A DNA stretch of 64,000 nt. It comes from Dipteronia dyeriana. Taxonomy: Eukaryota; Streptophyta; Magnoliopsida; Sapindales; Sapindaceae. Position numbers and translations under genes: made by a program. Numbering within the stretch: the first letter of the stretch is position 1; each line of letters starts with the position of its first letter. The notes beneath the pieces are model-generated. The model was not told where the DNA came from, did not search any database, and saw nothing but the letters and a program-made list of their open reading frames with translations. Shown in pieces: positions 1 through 10,903 of the stretch. The stretch lies in NCBI GenBank assembly GCA_032871835.1, contig CM065295.1:88157819-88221818 (forward strand). Direction: 5' to 3'.

Positions 1-145
1 ACACTAAATTAAACATATCCCACCAAATCTTTTATACATTCAAACTACTTTTCTCTTCAAGTCACGTTTCCCTTCAAATATCTTATACCTGCAAAGCACT
101 TTTCTATCCAAATCACTTTTCCCTTCAAATCCTTGTTTCCACAAA

Positions 146-1152
146 ATGTCTACGAAAAGAAGTTCTTCATACACAAATGCAGAAGAACACATCTTTGTCA
201 CATATATCTTGATGTTTCACAAAACCCTATCATAGGTATTTATCAGTCAAAGGATATGTTCTGGAGCAGAGTAGAGAATGATTACAACAATAGTAGACCA
301 TCTTTTATTACTGAACTTCGTAACAAAAGAAGTTTACAGTGTCACATGCAAACTATCCTTACTTCCATGGGGAAAATGCGAGGATGCATACGACAGATTG
401 AAAGGCTGAAACCTAGTGGTGCCTCGGAAGCTGATATTGTGAGTATTTGTTAAAATTCAATTTGTAGAAAAAACAAATTTCATATTTGATTTTAACAATA
501 TTTTTGTATCATTTTACAGATGAACCAGACAAAAATTTTATTATCCCAGGATAACAAATATAAACATGGATTCAGGTTTGACCATGTGTGGCCCATCCTA
601 AAAGACATGGAAAAATTTGCAGACAACGAGACAGAAACCCAGTCACCCTTTCAACCGGAAACTAGTCATTTTGTTTCATCACAAGAAGACTCTCCGACTC
701 CAGAGTCTCCCACCACGGTATATCCTGGACTATCTTCGTTTTCTTTAAATATAAGTAGTGATGACGGTGGGGGTAGTTCATCTCGACGGCCCATTGAGGT
801 GAAGAAAGCAAAATCAAAAAGAAGGGTTGAGGAACATAATTCAACCGCCTTCAATACTTTGAAAGAGAGACAAGAAATTTTTTTGGCTTTTTCTAATAGA
901 AACGCTATGCAGAGGGAAAGATTTAACGATATTTTGGAGAGAAAAATGGAGTATCGTGAACTCAAAATTATGAAGATAGATTTGAATACCATAACTGATC
1001 CAAAACAACGGGAGTTTATGAATCAACAACAATTAAAAATTGAAGCAAAACGAGCTGAACAACAAGACAAGGGATCTCAAAATGCATCTGGGTCTTTTGG
1101 TGATTTTTTCGAAAATCTTCAAGGACCCGGAAATGGTCTTCCAGACTACTAA
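146..1152 (+). pseudogene. Transposon-borne MYB/SANT (NAM-associated C-terminal) protein, frameshifted near 200
   Basis: Two exons are visible: coding to 438, an 81-bp intron 439-519 (GTGAGT donor, TTTTACAG acceptor, phase 0), and 520-1152. The exon-2 product is lysine/glutamate-rich. It has a coiled C-terminal stretch with EFMNQQQLKIEAKR and ends GNGLPDY, the pattern of plant proteins annotated as glutathione S-transferase T3-like or NAM-associated, which are PIF/Harbinger ORF1-type DNA-binding partners of the transposase. The N-terminal trihelix-like part contains SQNPIIGIYQSKDMFWSRV. The ATG at 146 (MSTKRSSSYTNAEEHIFVTY) is in a different frame from the rest, so a small indel near 195-210 has broken the N-terminus. 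The open frame reaching 133 starts with TTG, not ATG. The partner transposase is not in the window. I infer a role in transposition rather than a host function. Confidence 0.62.
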
Positions 1153-1562
1153 TGGGTTCTTGTAGTTTATATTTTATTTTTTCTTCATTTTATTGTATTT
1201 CAAATTGTGGTAATTTATTTTATCACTATGAAGTTTGTATTTTGTTCTTAATGTATTTTGTTTTAATTTCCGTTGTATTGAATGAAGTTACTTATTTACA
1301 AAAATTACATTTTAAATTTATAAATATACACTACATTTTAATTTATTATAAATAAATAAAACAATAATAATTAATTCACAAAAAAATCATTAAATATTAA
1401 AAAGGACCAAATTGGAATAAATTAAATTTATTAGGGTAAAACTGTGATTAAATAAAACCTTGAAATGAAGGATATAATCAAAATACATTTTATTAAATGG
1501 GGTTAAAATGTGATTATTTAAAAGTTTTGGATTAAAAAAAACAGAATTGTTTTGCGCAAAAC

Positions 1563-1596
1563 AACAGTGTCGCGCAATCTATTGCACGACACTGTT
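1563..1596. repeat. 34-bp subterminal palindrome
   Basis: AACAGTGTCGCGCAAT and ATTGCACGACACTGTT face each other across two bases with a single mismatched pair. A related copy (gattgcgcgacactg) lies in the element at 31356-32321. It may be a binding site for the transposase or its MYB-like partner; that role is inference. Confidence 0.75.
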
Positions 1597-1788
1597 CACC
1601 ACCTGAAGTTTTGCATAGAGAATGGCACGGATTGGAGGTGATTTATGATGGGATTTGGAGATTGGTGTGGTGTTTGATGATGGATTGGAGAAGCTCTAAT
1701 TTTTAGTTCTTGATGAAGATAAAGTTCTAGTGAAAAGCATCTTTTTTAAGACTAGTGGACAGTATTTGGTTTCACAGATTACCCTTAG

Positions 1789-1915
1789 AAATGTCATATC
1801 TGAATAAAATGAAAAGTAATTAGAGATTCCTTACTTTAAAGTTTATCTCTCTTTATTGATATCATTTTATTAGAGAGATGATACAAAGATATCATTTTAT
1901 TCGGATGTGACATTT
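1789..1915. repeat. Short inverted repeat (MITE-like)
   Basis: Arms 1789-1811 and 1893-1915 (aaatgtcatatctgaataaaatg and its inverse cattttattcggatgtgacattt) flank an AT-rich loop with repeated tatcattttat. There is no coding potential. The superfamily is not identified. Confidence 0.55.
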
Positions 1916-1960
1916 AAGAAAAAAAATGTTGTTCACTGGAACGTTATCTTCATTAAGGAC

Positions 1961-2646
1961 TAAACATTAAACCAACAAAGAAATTAGTACAACTATAATG
2001 TAGTATTCAATATTCATAGCCTTATCTTGAGATAACTATTTAATTTCATTCAAAACCAGTAAATTCTAAAAAAAAAAAAATATAGTACTTGAAAACTCAT
2101 TAAATTTTGTTCATAGATTGATTTAAATGAACTTATCATTCATTAAAAAATTCAAATCAAAATTCATAAAAATCGATATGATTTCATTAATGTGTTTATC
2201 GAAATTAAAATAAGGAATCGCTTACTTGAAAGTTCATCTCTCTATATATATATAAAAGTCTTAGGTAAAAAATGTGTATATATGTTTGTTAATTTTATTT
2301 CAAAATTGATGGAACTATAGGTATTGTGTTTAGAATAGATATTGAGCACATTTTACTCTTTTTAGTAACTATAATTTTAAACCAGGTTAATGTTTATTCC
2401 AAATAACTATAAATTTTAATTTTTGTGATTATTAAATATTATTATATACATATATTGAAGCATTCCACTGTTATATAAATTCAGAGTTTTTTTTAAAGAG
2501 AGGGAAGGAATTAAACACAAAACTTGATGGTACAGACATGAATATTTAATTGTTGAGTGAAATTAAATAGTTATCTCATGATAAGACTACGAATATAGAA
2601 CACCGCTTTAGTAGTACTCATTTATTTGTTGTTTAATTTTTATGTG
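1961..2646. mobile_element. Non-autonomous element with inverted ends of about 90 bp
   Basis: The left end (about 1961-2054, including gccttatcttgagataact) is the inverse of the right end (about 2553-2646, agttatctcatgataagac). The interior resembles one arm of the foldback at 20383-20970, including cttacttgaaagttc and ttcaaaattgatggaacta. No ORF is present. It is probably a member of the same repeat family with different ends. Confidence 0.5.
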
Positions 2647-2911
2647 TATCTTGTCTTCATATATGCATTTTCAAATATTTAATTGTTTTCTCCTTCGTCT
2701 TTTGCAAAGGTCCAGTCTAGAGTTGCCTAATACATACACCGTACACACATAGATCTGGAACTGTTTTGTATACATGATGCCTAGGCTGTTGATTTTGCAC
2801 ACAAAGAAGGAGTGTCCGGACTCAGAGCCAGTTTAGAATTGTTTTTGGTCATTAGATTTTTTCTTTTCTTTTCATAATTTTGGTATTGAAAGGTGTTTGG
2901 TATAATACTTC
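2647..2911. other. Intergenic, nothing recognised
   Basis: This is flanking DNA between the inverted-repeat element and the Copia insertion. No ORF, RNA gene or repeat could be supported. Confidence 0.4.
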
Positions 2912-2916
2912 AAAAG

Positions 2917-3282
2917 TGATGATTCATACTAAATTTAGAAGAAAGTTAGAGAATTGTTTACCTTTATTCGGATCGAAAAAATGAATGTATCACAGGTCGG
3001 ATAAAGTCACCGATATTAGAACTCTAACTCAATTCGCAGTACGTTTTATCTTTTACTCTGCTTTCTCTATTTCTCACTATATTGTATTATACGTAGTAAT
3101 TCTTCACAGACAATTTTTATTATTTTTTTAAATATGGTATTAACTGCTTGCCTTTTATAGGCTAACAAGAGCAGTTGATATCTGGTACTGCAGTTATCTG
3201 GATACATTGGGTTGGACTTCATGGGCCAATGCCATGGTATTGGGCTTGGACCCATCTTGGATGTACCCAATTAAAATCAACA
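2917..3282 (-). repeat. 3' LTR of the Copia element
   Basis: This 366-bp LTR reads TGTTGATTTT...AATCATCA on the minus strand. It matches 19265-19633 with roughly 15-20 differences and a small indel (ctactg). The flanking base string at 3283-3292 (tctcccactc) is the polypurine tract on the minus strand, gagtgggaga. Confidence 0.9.
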
Positions 3283-4401
3283 TCTCCCACTCACACAAGT
3301 GGGTCCAACATAACTCCATTAGAAACAGCACATTTATGATATCATCATAAGATTATAAAAGAATATTCATACAGATAAATATACCGTGTGACCTATGAAC
3401 AATCAATATAAATAAGATGAGCTTTGTAATCTCAATTGTAAATCCATTATTTACAAGAGATACAACATTGTTCTTTTTGTTATGTCCTAGATTTAATTTC
3501 TTAAATTTTTTATCAGTCCAAAAAGCATACTTAATCCCTCAAGAAGCTATGCTTGACTTTATCACACTTTTCATGTATTTACAATTGTATCTCCAAATAC
3601 AATTGGCTAGCCGGTAAATACATAATTAAGATAAAAATTTATTAAATCTTCTCATTCCATCTTTGTCTTTTAGTCTCTAAAACAGCTGCTACCTTAGACA
3701 TGTCCCATAGGTTGGATTATCATAACCATAGAAATAACATGCTAAAGGTGCTAACACTATTCTGTCACTTCAAGACAAAGTGAATAGTCATAAGGACATC
3801 ATTTGAAGTTTTTTAATATAACTTCAGTGGAACTTACACAATGAGGAAGCAAGGATTCATTCTCTCATTTTCCATATCGGCCACAAATAGCACACGTGGT
3901 ATGAAACACGTGTTACAGCGATCTTCATTCTAAATATGAATGGCTATGTCTTTTCTTAAATCACTGTACAGATTCAAGTTCAGTCACACACCCTACGACT
4001 AACCTGAGTTCTTAAAAGCTCGCCACCTTTTAGCGTCATATTAAGATCTCACATCTGGCTTAATCAGGCATCAATGATAATGGGGTCTATCATGATCGGT
4101 TCTAAGATATTTATATGTATATTTGCTAAGAACCTCATCTTGACATAGTCAAGGCGATATTTTCATATATATTTATACAAGCTCCTTTAAGAATATATTT
4201 CTCATATATCCCTTAATATATATGTGTCTCATCTCAGCTTGTTTCTCTAAACAACTGAGGCGACCGCACGTGTAAGAATGTTGGTCTCAACCTGATGACA
4301 TAATTATATGTGAAACGTAACATGCTAGTACAATTTCAAACAGAAATCAATTTTCTTTATAACTATAATAACATCGTTTAGTACAGTGATTCAATCTATC
4401 A
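3283..4401 (-). other. Copia 3' untranslated region
   Basis: About 1.1 kb lies between the RNase H stop and the polypurine tract. Only short, unconvincing ORFs occur. It probably belongs to the retrotransposon transcript, since no insertion boundary is visible inside it. Confidence 0.6.
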
Positions 4402-6100
4402 TTATAATCTGCGCAACCCTAATGACTTGGCATGTGACTCATAAACATCTCTAGTCACAACTTTAGTGAGAGGATCAGCTACCATCTCATGATTTGAAAT
4501 GTATTGAATCATTACTTCTTTCTTCAACACGATGTCTCTGACAAAATTATATTTTGTCTCTATGTGTTTGGATTTACTGTGATACTTGGAGTCTTTAGTA
4601 TAAGCAATTGCTGCTTGACTATCACAGTAAATGGTTACTGGCTTCCCTTTGTCCTTAGAAACATCCAAATCTTCTATAAATCTTTTGTGCCAGACAGCTT
4701 CCTGTACTGTTGCCGAACAAGCCACAAATTCGGCCTCCATAGTTGACAGAGCAATACATGTCTGTTTCTTGCTACTCCAAAAGATAGCACCATCACTGAG
4801 TAGGAAAGCATATCCTGATGTTGATTTTCGCTCATCCAGATCACCTCCCCAATCGGCATCTGTATATCCAATGAGACGTAAATCTCCACCTTGGTAACAA
4901 AGGGAGTAATCAACAGTACCCTTAAGTTATGCCAATATTCTCTTACGAAACCAACCGCATAGCAGATATAAGGTCTTGTACACATCATAGCATACATGAG
5001 ACTGCCGATAACACTGGAATAAGGAACATTTTTTATTTTTTCAATTTCTTGAGGAGTTTTAGGACACATGTCGAGACTAAGAGTTTGTCCCTTTGATATA
5101 AGTGTATCCATAGGCTTACAATCAGCCATGTTAAAACGTTCAAGAACTTTCCTTATATAAGGCTCTTGCGACATAGCAAGAAGTTTCTTCGAACGATCTC
5201 TTGTAATTTTGACTCCTAAAATATAGGCAGCCTCACCCATATCTTTCATCTCAAATTTTGAAGATAACCATTTTTTAATGGTCAACACAAACTCTTTACA
5301 ATTTCCAGCCAATAAAATATCGTCCACATATAAAGATAATATCACATACTTATCTTTATTTCATTTTACATACACACAATGGACTTCTTCAGCCATTTTG
5401 AACCCATAAGACACAACAGCCTAATGGAACTGTAGGTACCATTGTCTGGATGATTGTTTCAAACCATATATTGACCTTTTGAGCTTACAAACTTTACGAT
5501 CCTGACCTTTTGAAACAAAATTTACAGGTTGTTCCATGAAAATTTCTTCATCCAGTTCTCCATTGAGAAACACTGTTTTTACATCCATTTGATGCAATTC
5601 TAGGTCCTTATATGCAACGATTACCAAAATAAGGCGTATTGAAGCAAACCTAACCACTAGGGAAAAAGTTTCTTCATAGTCAATACCCTCTTGTTGAGTA
5701 TAACCTTTTGCGACTAAGCGCGCTTTATGTCTCTCTACTGTGACATCCGCCTTTCTTTTGATACGAAGAACCCATTTATTACCAATGGCTTTTCTTCCAG
5801 GCGGCAAGTCAACCAAGTCCCAGACATGGTTACTTTTCATCGAATCCATCTCCTCTTGCATAGTTTTTATCCATAATTCCTTATCAGGTGAGTTGAGAGC
5901 CTCATTAACATTTTTAGGCTCATTAGAATCATGTGAAGCAATCATAAATGCTTCCCCTTCAATCTCAAAACGACGACGATGAACATTTCCATGATTGCTT
6001 CTACGAGTTGGTAAATCCAAAAAAGTTGTCTCAACAACTTTATTACTCCCACTAGGATCAGAAGGTCCAGGTAGATCTGTATTTATTTTAAGTGGAGGAT
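4402..6100 (-). pseudogene. Copia pol remnant: reverse transcriptase and RNase H
   Basis: Read on the minus strand, the RT begins near 5900 with KNHVWDLVDLPPG-like sequence (seen as SNHVWDLVDLPPGRK). It continues through HKARLVAKGYTQQEGIDYEE, LHQMDVKTVFLNGELDEEI and the catalytic LYVDDILLAG at about 5330, then IGSLMYAMMCTRPY. RNase H follows at 4740-4402, with MEAEFVACSATVQEA, YCDSQAAI and KHIETKYNFVRD. Breaks: an in-frame stop near 5368 before LYVDD, and loss of a short segment after YAVG near 4950, where the text jumps toward LKGTVDYS and changes frame. The usual RSNPG/HW stretch is missing there. No functional protein can be made from it as it stands. Confidence 0.9.
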
Positions 6101-7490
6101 CACTCCCACTAGGGACAGAAGTCCCAAATAGATCCACATTAACTTCTAGTGGAGTATTTAGATTTGATTCATCATTTTGATTACCCAATTCGTAGAATCG
6201 GATATCTCTATCAACTTCACCTCTATTAGGAAATTCACTCTCTAAAAAATTCACATTTCGTGATTCTATCTCAGTCACACTTCCATCTGAGTTTTCACCT
6301 ATGAGTACATATCCCTTTGAATGCTCAGAGTATCTAACAAAGATACATTTCTTTCCTCTTGCACCAAATTTTCCATATTTGTCAAATGGATCATGTACGT
6401 AACCCGCGCACAAGATCGTAGATATGTTAAGTCAGGTTTTCTACCTGTCCATAACTCATAAGGTGTGGAAGTAACCGACTTTGTGGGGACTCGATTAAGT
6501 ACATATGTGGCAGTTAGCAAAGCATCTCCCCAATAGTGTACTGGTAGATTTGCTTGAGCCATCATAGACTTAACCATTTCAAGTAATGTTCTCTTCCTCC
6601 TTTCCGCTACACCATTTTGTTGTGGAGTCCTAGGAATAGTTAACTGTCTTTGAATACCTTTTTTATCACACAATTCCTTGAATTGATCTGAAAGGTATTC
6701 ACGTCCCCTGTCTGATTTAACTCTTTTATCTAACCGATTCTCTATTAAGTTCAAGTATGATTTGAAACAATCCAATGCTTCAGACTTATGAGAAATCAAG
6801 TAGACATAACCAAAACGGGTAAAGTCATCTATGAATGTAATAAAGTATGAGGCACCATGCCTTTCTTTTACACTCACTGGACCACAAATGTCAGAGTGAA
6901 TTAATTGTAATGGATTTTCAGCTCTAGTTCCCTTTCCAAATGGTTTTCTAGTTGTTTTTCCAGCTAGACAATTTTCACAGATAGGTAACTCTATTTTATT
7001 AAATGAACCTAAGAGGCCCTTTCTAGCCAATTTGTTCATTCTATCTTGGCCAATATGACCTAGTCTAGCATGCCAAATGTTCACTTCAACATTGACATCA
7101 TTAGCGGAAGCAATTAATGAAAAACAACCATTATCATAATTAAAACCGTCCAACTCAGTATTTAATACAATAAAACCATTCAACAAATATCCAGTACCAA
7201 TACGAACATAATTATAAATAATATACATACAACCACCATAAAAGTTAAGTTCGTAACCTAAACTTAAGAGGACAATAACTGAAACTAAATTTCGTCGAAT
7301 CTCAGAAGCATATAAAACATCATGGAGATAAAGTATTTGACCACCATGCAACATTAATTTACAAGTGCCAATACCCTTCACTTCAACTCTCGATTTGTTC
7401 CCCACGTAAATCCATCTAGTCCCCTGACAGATCCGACGATATTCTACAAATGTTGTTCTGTCTCTAGTTACATGGTATGTGGCTCATGAG
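6101..7490 (-). pseudogene. Copia pol remnant: protease and integrase
   Basis: The integrase HHCC module (WHARLGHIGQDRMNKLARKG ... CENCLAGK) is followed by the catalytic core: HSDICGPV (Asp), KSDRGREYLS (Asp) and PQQNGVAERRKR (Glu), then YVLNRVPTKS and ELWTGRKPD. A one-base frameshift near 6415 separates this from the integrase tail (KGYVLIGENSDG, ESRNVNFLE) that lies in the 6413-5421 frame. The protease is short. Its active-site region reads VDS, stop, ATYHV at about 7484, where the family has VDSGAT, so a Gly codon has become TGA exactly at the catalytic Asp-Ser-Gly triad. Confidence 0.88.
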
Positions 7491-8470
7491 TCTACAGTCC
7501 ACAAAGGACGAGATTCAGCAAGTAAAACAGAACTAGAAACCAAAGCATAGTTATCAGTTATTAAGTTGGGTCGTACCTTTTTTGGCTCAGTGCACTCACG
7601 AGCAAAATGACCCAGTTTGCCATAATTGAAACACTTCAACTTGACTTTGTCCTTCTTAACACTAGCACTCTTGCCTCTTTTCTGATTTTCGGTCTTGTTC
7701 TTGTTGAAATTCTGTTTAGGACCCTTCCCCTTTTGCTTTTGGAAGTTCCCTTTGTTTCCTTTAAGCATGAAGCCCTTAGCCTTGCGCTTGCTGGACTCAG
7801 CCATGTAAAGCTGATAAGAAGCTTTAGCTGCCTCTAGGCGCTCTTCTTCTAGTTCAACATGACGAGATATATCATCAAAAGTCTTGATATTATCATTATG
7901 GGTCATGTTAATCTTCATGTTTTCCCAGCTATTAGGAAGAGACCGGAACACAGCTTGAATCTGTTGCTCATCAGTTAAAGTATGACCTGTAAACTTCAAT
8001 TCACGTATCATGTTTGACATCTCTCTCAGGTGCTGCCTCATAACATGATTTTGGCACTTCCTGTAGGTGTCAAACTTAATTGTAAGTCTCCTAAGTTTGG
8101 TAGTAGAAGTACCACCAAATTTTTCCTTCAACGCAATCCACATGTCTTGTGCAGTGTCATACTCTTCATATACACACATGAGAGCATCAATCATGCTACT
8201 TAGCATCGTTATGCGAGCTAGACTGTTTTTCCTTTTCCAGGTCTGATATGTTTCCATATCTCTCCTGTGTTGGGCAGTGCTACCATCCTGTGGTTCTACC
8301 ATAGTGTTCGTAAGAGTTTCCAGAGCCTCTTGCTCTTTAAGGATTAGCTGAATTTTTTCGGTGCCATATCTCATAGTTGTCACCGTTCAGCTTCTCTCCA
8401 TTGTTCAACTCAACAACAATTGACTTAGATGCAAAAGCTATTTCCTGAAATTTTATGTAACACATAGTCT
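7491..8470 (-). pseudogene. Copia gag remnant with zinc knuckle
   Basis: The UBN2-type gag capsid domain is recognisable: NGDNYEIWHRK, YQTWKRKNSLARITMLSSM, DMWIALKEKFGG, QAVFRSLPNSWENMK and EEERLEAAK. The CCHC knuckle near the C-terminus reads CFNYGKLGHFAREC, so its second Cys is Tyr. A homopolymer indel in a run of A near 8355 shifts the frame between NYEIWHRK and IQLILKEQEAL, and the frame open from 8383 begins after it. No clear ATG is visible for the upstream part, which runs back to about 8460 and is preceded by an acceptor-like ttttcag. Confidence 0.85.
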
Positions 8471-8747
8471 AATTAATAGTTATTCTAGCATGTTTTTCTA
8501 ATAATTTCACACTTAGCACAAATGCTATGCAACAAACTTACACTAAAAAATATAATAAGAGGAATATTAGGATAGGAATCGAAACAAGAATCAAAGCTCT
8601 TGATCATCATCCAAGTCCACAACATTCACTAATTTATATTTATTAGTGTCCTTTGCGCAAAATCAGTTCTAACATTGTCTCTTACAATTTAGAACACCCA
8701 TTTTGAATAAGCACAAGTATATTAAAAAATATGCACAATCATGTATA
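8471..8747 (-). other. Gap between gag and the upstream ORF of the Copia element
   Basis: About 280 bases of AT-rich sequence with no ORF. An acceptor-like tract (RC of ctgaaattttatgtaac) sits at its gag-proximal edge, compatible with splicing to gag, which is inference. Confidence 0.4.
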
Positions 8748-9569
8748 CTAATATCCCATTTCATTAATGACAAAGAGTTTATATACATTAGGAGTATGTA
8801 CAAATATATACTTCCCAAGAATTACAATCTCAATCAGTAATTCTAAAACTCTCTGGATTTCATACAAGATTCGCTCAAAGTGTGCAAAGATACTTTGCTT
8901 ATCATTTACAAATAGGTAGCAATTCTCATCTACCCTAAACCTTCTAAATGCATATATTGCATACCATCCTTCACTAACTTTACAATGTCTTTGTGTTCTC
9001 AAATTAGCACCCGTGCTATAGGCCACATGCCTTTTGAGGTTTCTATATACTTGAATATCTCGATATTCTAATATAGTTTTTAATGCTTCACTGAAGGTGG
9101 TAAATTTATCTGCTTCTAAAGAGGCTAACATCTCAATGTTATTATGGCGTAGTTCATCTGGTAAAACCTTAAGAAGTGCGTGAATTATGTCTTTCCATAT
9201 AAACTCTATTCCACCATCACTCCAAGGCCATTCAAAAACTATGAGATCCCCAAACCTTAACAACTGTTCATATAAACTAGTGCTAAAATCCATTTTATGA
9301 TCTTCTAGTTTGTTTATGAACTTAGCAAGAGACTTTTCAAAATTCCTATATCTTTCAATATCCACTTCATCTATCTCCATTCTTGGAGACTGTTGACTTT
9401 CATCGTCCTCAAGTGTCCCATGAATATACTCATCAATAGTATTTTCCTTTGTGGACATTTCATCCGACAATTGTGAATAATCTTCTACCAATTGCAGTGA
9501 ATTTTCCTCTACCAACAGTGGTGAGTATTCCTCTTGAGGATCAAAGTCAGATGAGCTGTGGTTACTCAT
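8748..9569 (-). CDS. Unrecognised 273-residue ORF upstream of gag in the Copia element
   Basis: The ORF starts with an ATG and is uninterrupted, unlike the gag and pol around it. The first 90 residues are acidic and Ser/Gln-rich (MSNHSSSDFDPQEEYSPLLV, ESQQSPRMEIDEVDIERY). The middle is helical and contains FEWPWSDGGIEFIWKDIIHA and KVLPDELRHNNIEMLASLEA. The C-terminal 60 residues are hydrophobic (RVLELLIEIVILGKYIFVH). I recognise no domain and see no zinc finger, protease or envelope hallmark. Its place on the minus strand between the 5' leader and gag means it is either an additional ORF of this Copia lineage or a captured host or viral segment. No target duplication or terminal repeat flanks it. 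It could also be a chance survivor, but 822 open bases in AT-rich DNA make that unlikely. Confidence 0.6.
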   Translation of the reverse strand: MSNHSSSDFDPQEEYSPLLVEENSLQLVEDYSQLSDEMSTKENTIDEYIHGTLEDDESQQSPRMEIDEVDIERYRNFEKSLAKFINKLEDHKMDFSTSLYEQLLRFGDLIVFEWPWSDGGIEFIWKDIIHALLKVLPDELRHNNIEMLASLEADKFTTFSEALKTILEYRDIQVYRNLKRHVAYSTGANLRTQRHCKVSEGWYAIYAFRRFRVDENCYLFVNDKQSIFAHFERILYEIQRVLELLIEIVILGKYIFVHTPNVYKLFVINEMGY

Positions 9570-10630
9570 TTCCTCAATCTACAGAGAAATGAAAAAACAG
9601 ATACCTTTAATAATTTGTTAGTAAAATTTTGAGAACTTATAAAAAAAAATTATCGGGCATATTCAACTCCCACTGGAGCGAAAATTTAGTCAATGGAATT
9701 TATCAAAAAAAAAAAAATTATTTATTTTTGCCGGAAAACCACCATGTTCGCCGAAAAACCACTTTTGTTTACCGGAAAACAGTCTATTTGTGGACGAAAA
9801 ACCGCTTTTAAAAAAATGTCGAAAGTTGGCTGAAAAACTTCATCGGAAAGTGACCGGAAAACTTCACAGGAAAGTGGTCGGAAAACTTCACCGGAAACCG
9901 TTGTCGGAAACCGTCACCGAAAACCACTGTCAGAAACCATTGACGGAAACTGTCCGGTGGCTGGTTACCAAGTCACCACATCAGTGCCACGTGTCCTCCA
10001 ATTACATGACCATTTGTCAAATTTTTCTTACACCCTTGACATGTGTCACAAGTTGAATGGTCCAAATTCAACCAAACAAATTGAATTAAATTTGCCCACT
10101 GTCATCAGGTGTGTGTGTAACCCACGCGCCACCTTTCCTTCATCTTCTGGTCATCCTACCACCATTATTTGGTTTCAAATTTTATTCTAATTCCATTAAT
10201 GCCCTTATGTTTGGAAATTGGATCGGAGGTGAGTCGCACTCGCTGCCTCTAAGGCGTGTGTTACTATTCATTTTCTTCAACCTCATGAACAAAATTTTTG
10301 GAAAAATTTGTTTCCGATCCTGTTTTCAATTGCTTCGTTCTCACTCGTTACTAAACCAATTTTTGCGATCCTGGTATCTATAGAAAGCTTGGGATCTCTT
10401 GTTTCTAACGATACCATTTTGACAATAAATTACTGCCATTTTTACCCTTTACGACTCCCTCAAAGTTTCAGTTTTAGGGCTCTATGCCTTAATGTTTATA
10501 TGCATAAAATTAAGTCTCATGGCATATTAACATAACTTGAAACTAACTTTATGGAGTCATAATAATTGTATAATAAATTCAAAACGAAATTATATGTTTT
10601 ACTTGTTCAAAAAACAAAAATTCACAGTAA

Positions 10631-10632
<2 letters not shown>
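9570..10632 (-). other. Copia 5' leader (distal part) with CCGGAAAAC-type repeats
   Basis: Between about 9727 and 9960 the motif cggaaaac/ccgaaaac recurs a dozen times at irregular 10-25 bp spacing (caccggaaacc, gaccggaaaac, gtcggaaaac). The rest, to the TA tract, is unremarkable untranslated sequence. Short ORFs here are by-products of the repeats. Confidence 0.6.

Positions 10633-10668
<36 letters not shown>
10633..10668. repeat. (TA)n microsatellite at left viral junction
   Basis: About 36 bp of alternating TA abut the inverted viral sequence. A second TA tract is at 18981-19034. Endogenous caulimovirids are known to sit in TA dinucleotide repeats. Confidence 0.85.
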
Positions 10669-10670
<2 letters not shown>

Positions 10671-10671
<1 letters not shown>

Positions 10672-10903
10672 AGAAACACATGAGAATATATAGCAATTCT
10701 AAGAACATAACAGAAACAACACATATACAGAATAACTGGTCAATAAGTGGTGTTGTTCTACCAGTGTCTGTCCTTTTCAGTATAATACAACTGATTAAGC
10801 GGATAAACACTGGTAGAACAATGCCACGTATTGACCAATTATTCTGTATCTGTGTTGTTTCTGTTATGTTCTTAGAATTGCTATATATTCTCCTGTGTTT
10901 CTT
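10671..10903. repeat. Head-to-head viral inverted repeat, 103-bp arms
   Basis: Arms 10671-10773 and 10801-10903 are near-perfect inverse copies around a 27-bp spacer. The left arm plus spacer is the inverse of 18796-18926. The right arm is the direct copy of 18820-18926. This is a rearranged viral end and not a normal LTR. Confidence 0.88.

Larger units (their letters stand above)
1..1696 (+). mobile_element. Right-hand part of a PIF/Harbinger-type DNA transposon
   Basis: The segment ends in GTTGGAGAAGCTC-like sequence (seen as ttggagaagctc) followed at 1697-1699 by TAA, which fits the TWA target site of PIF/Harbinger elements. The same terminal and subterminal sequence occurs inverted at 31356-31450 in a smaller element that has both ends and a TTA duplication, so the boundary is supported by comparison. 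The left end and any DDE transposase gene would lie before base 1. It carries a MYB/SANT-like accessory gene and a subterminal palindrome. The first 130 bases hold a degenerate duplicated motif (cttttctcttcaa/cacttttcccttcaaat). Confidence 0.7.

Noticed and set aside
2917..3282. LTR-like repeats first read as two solo LTRs
   Set aside because: Shared AAAAG duplications and a correctly placed primer site show they are the two ends of one interrupted element.
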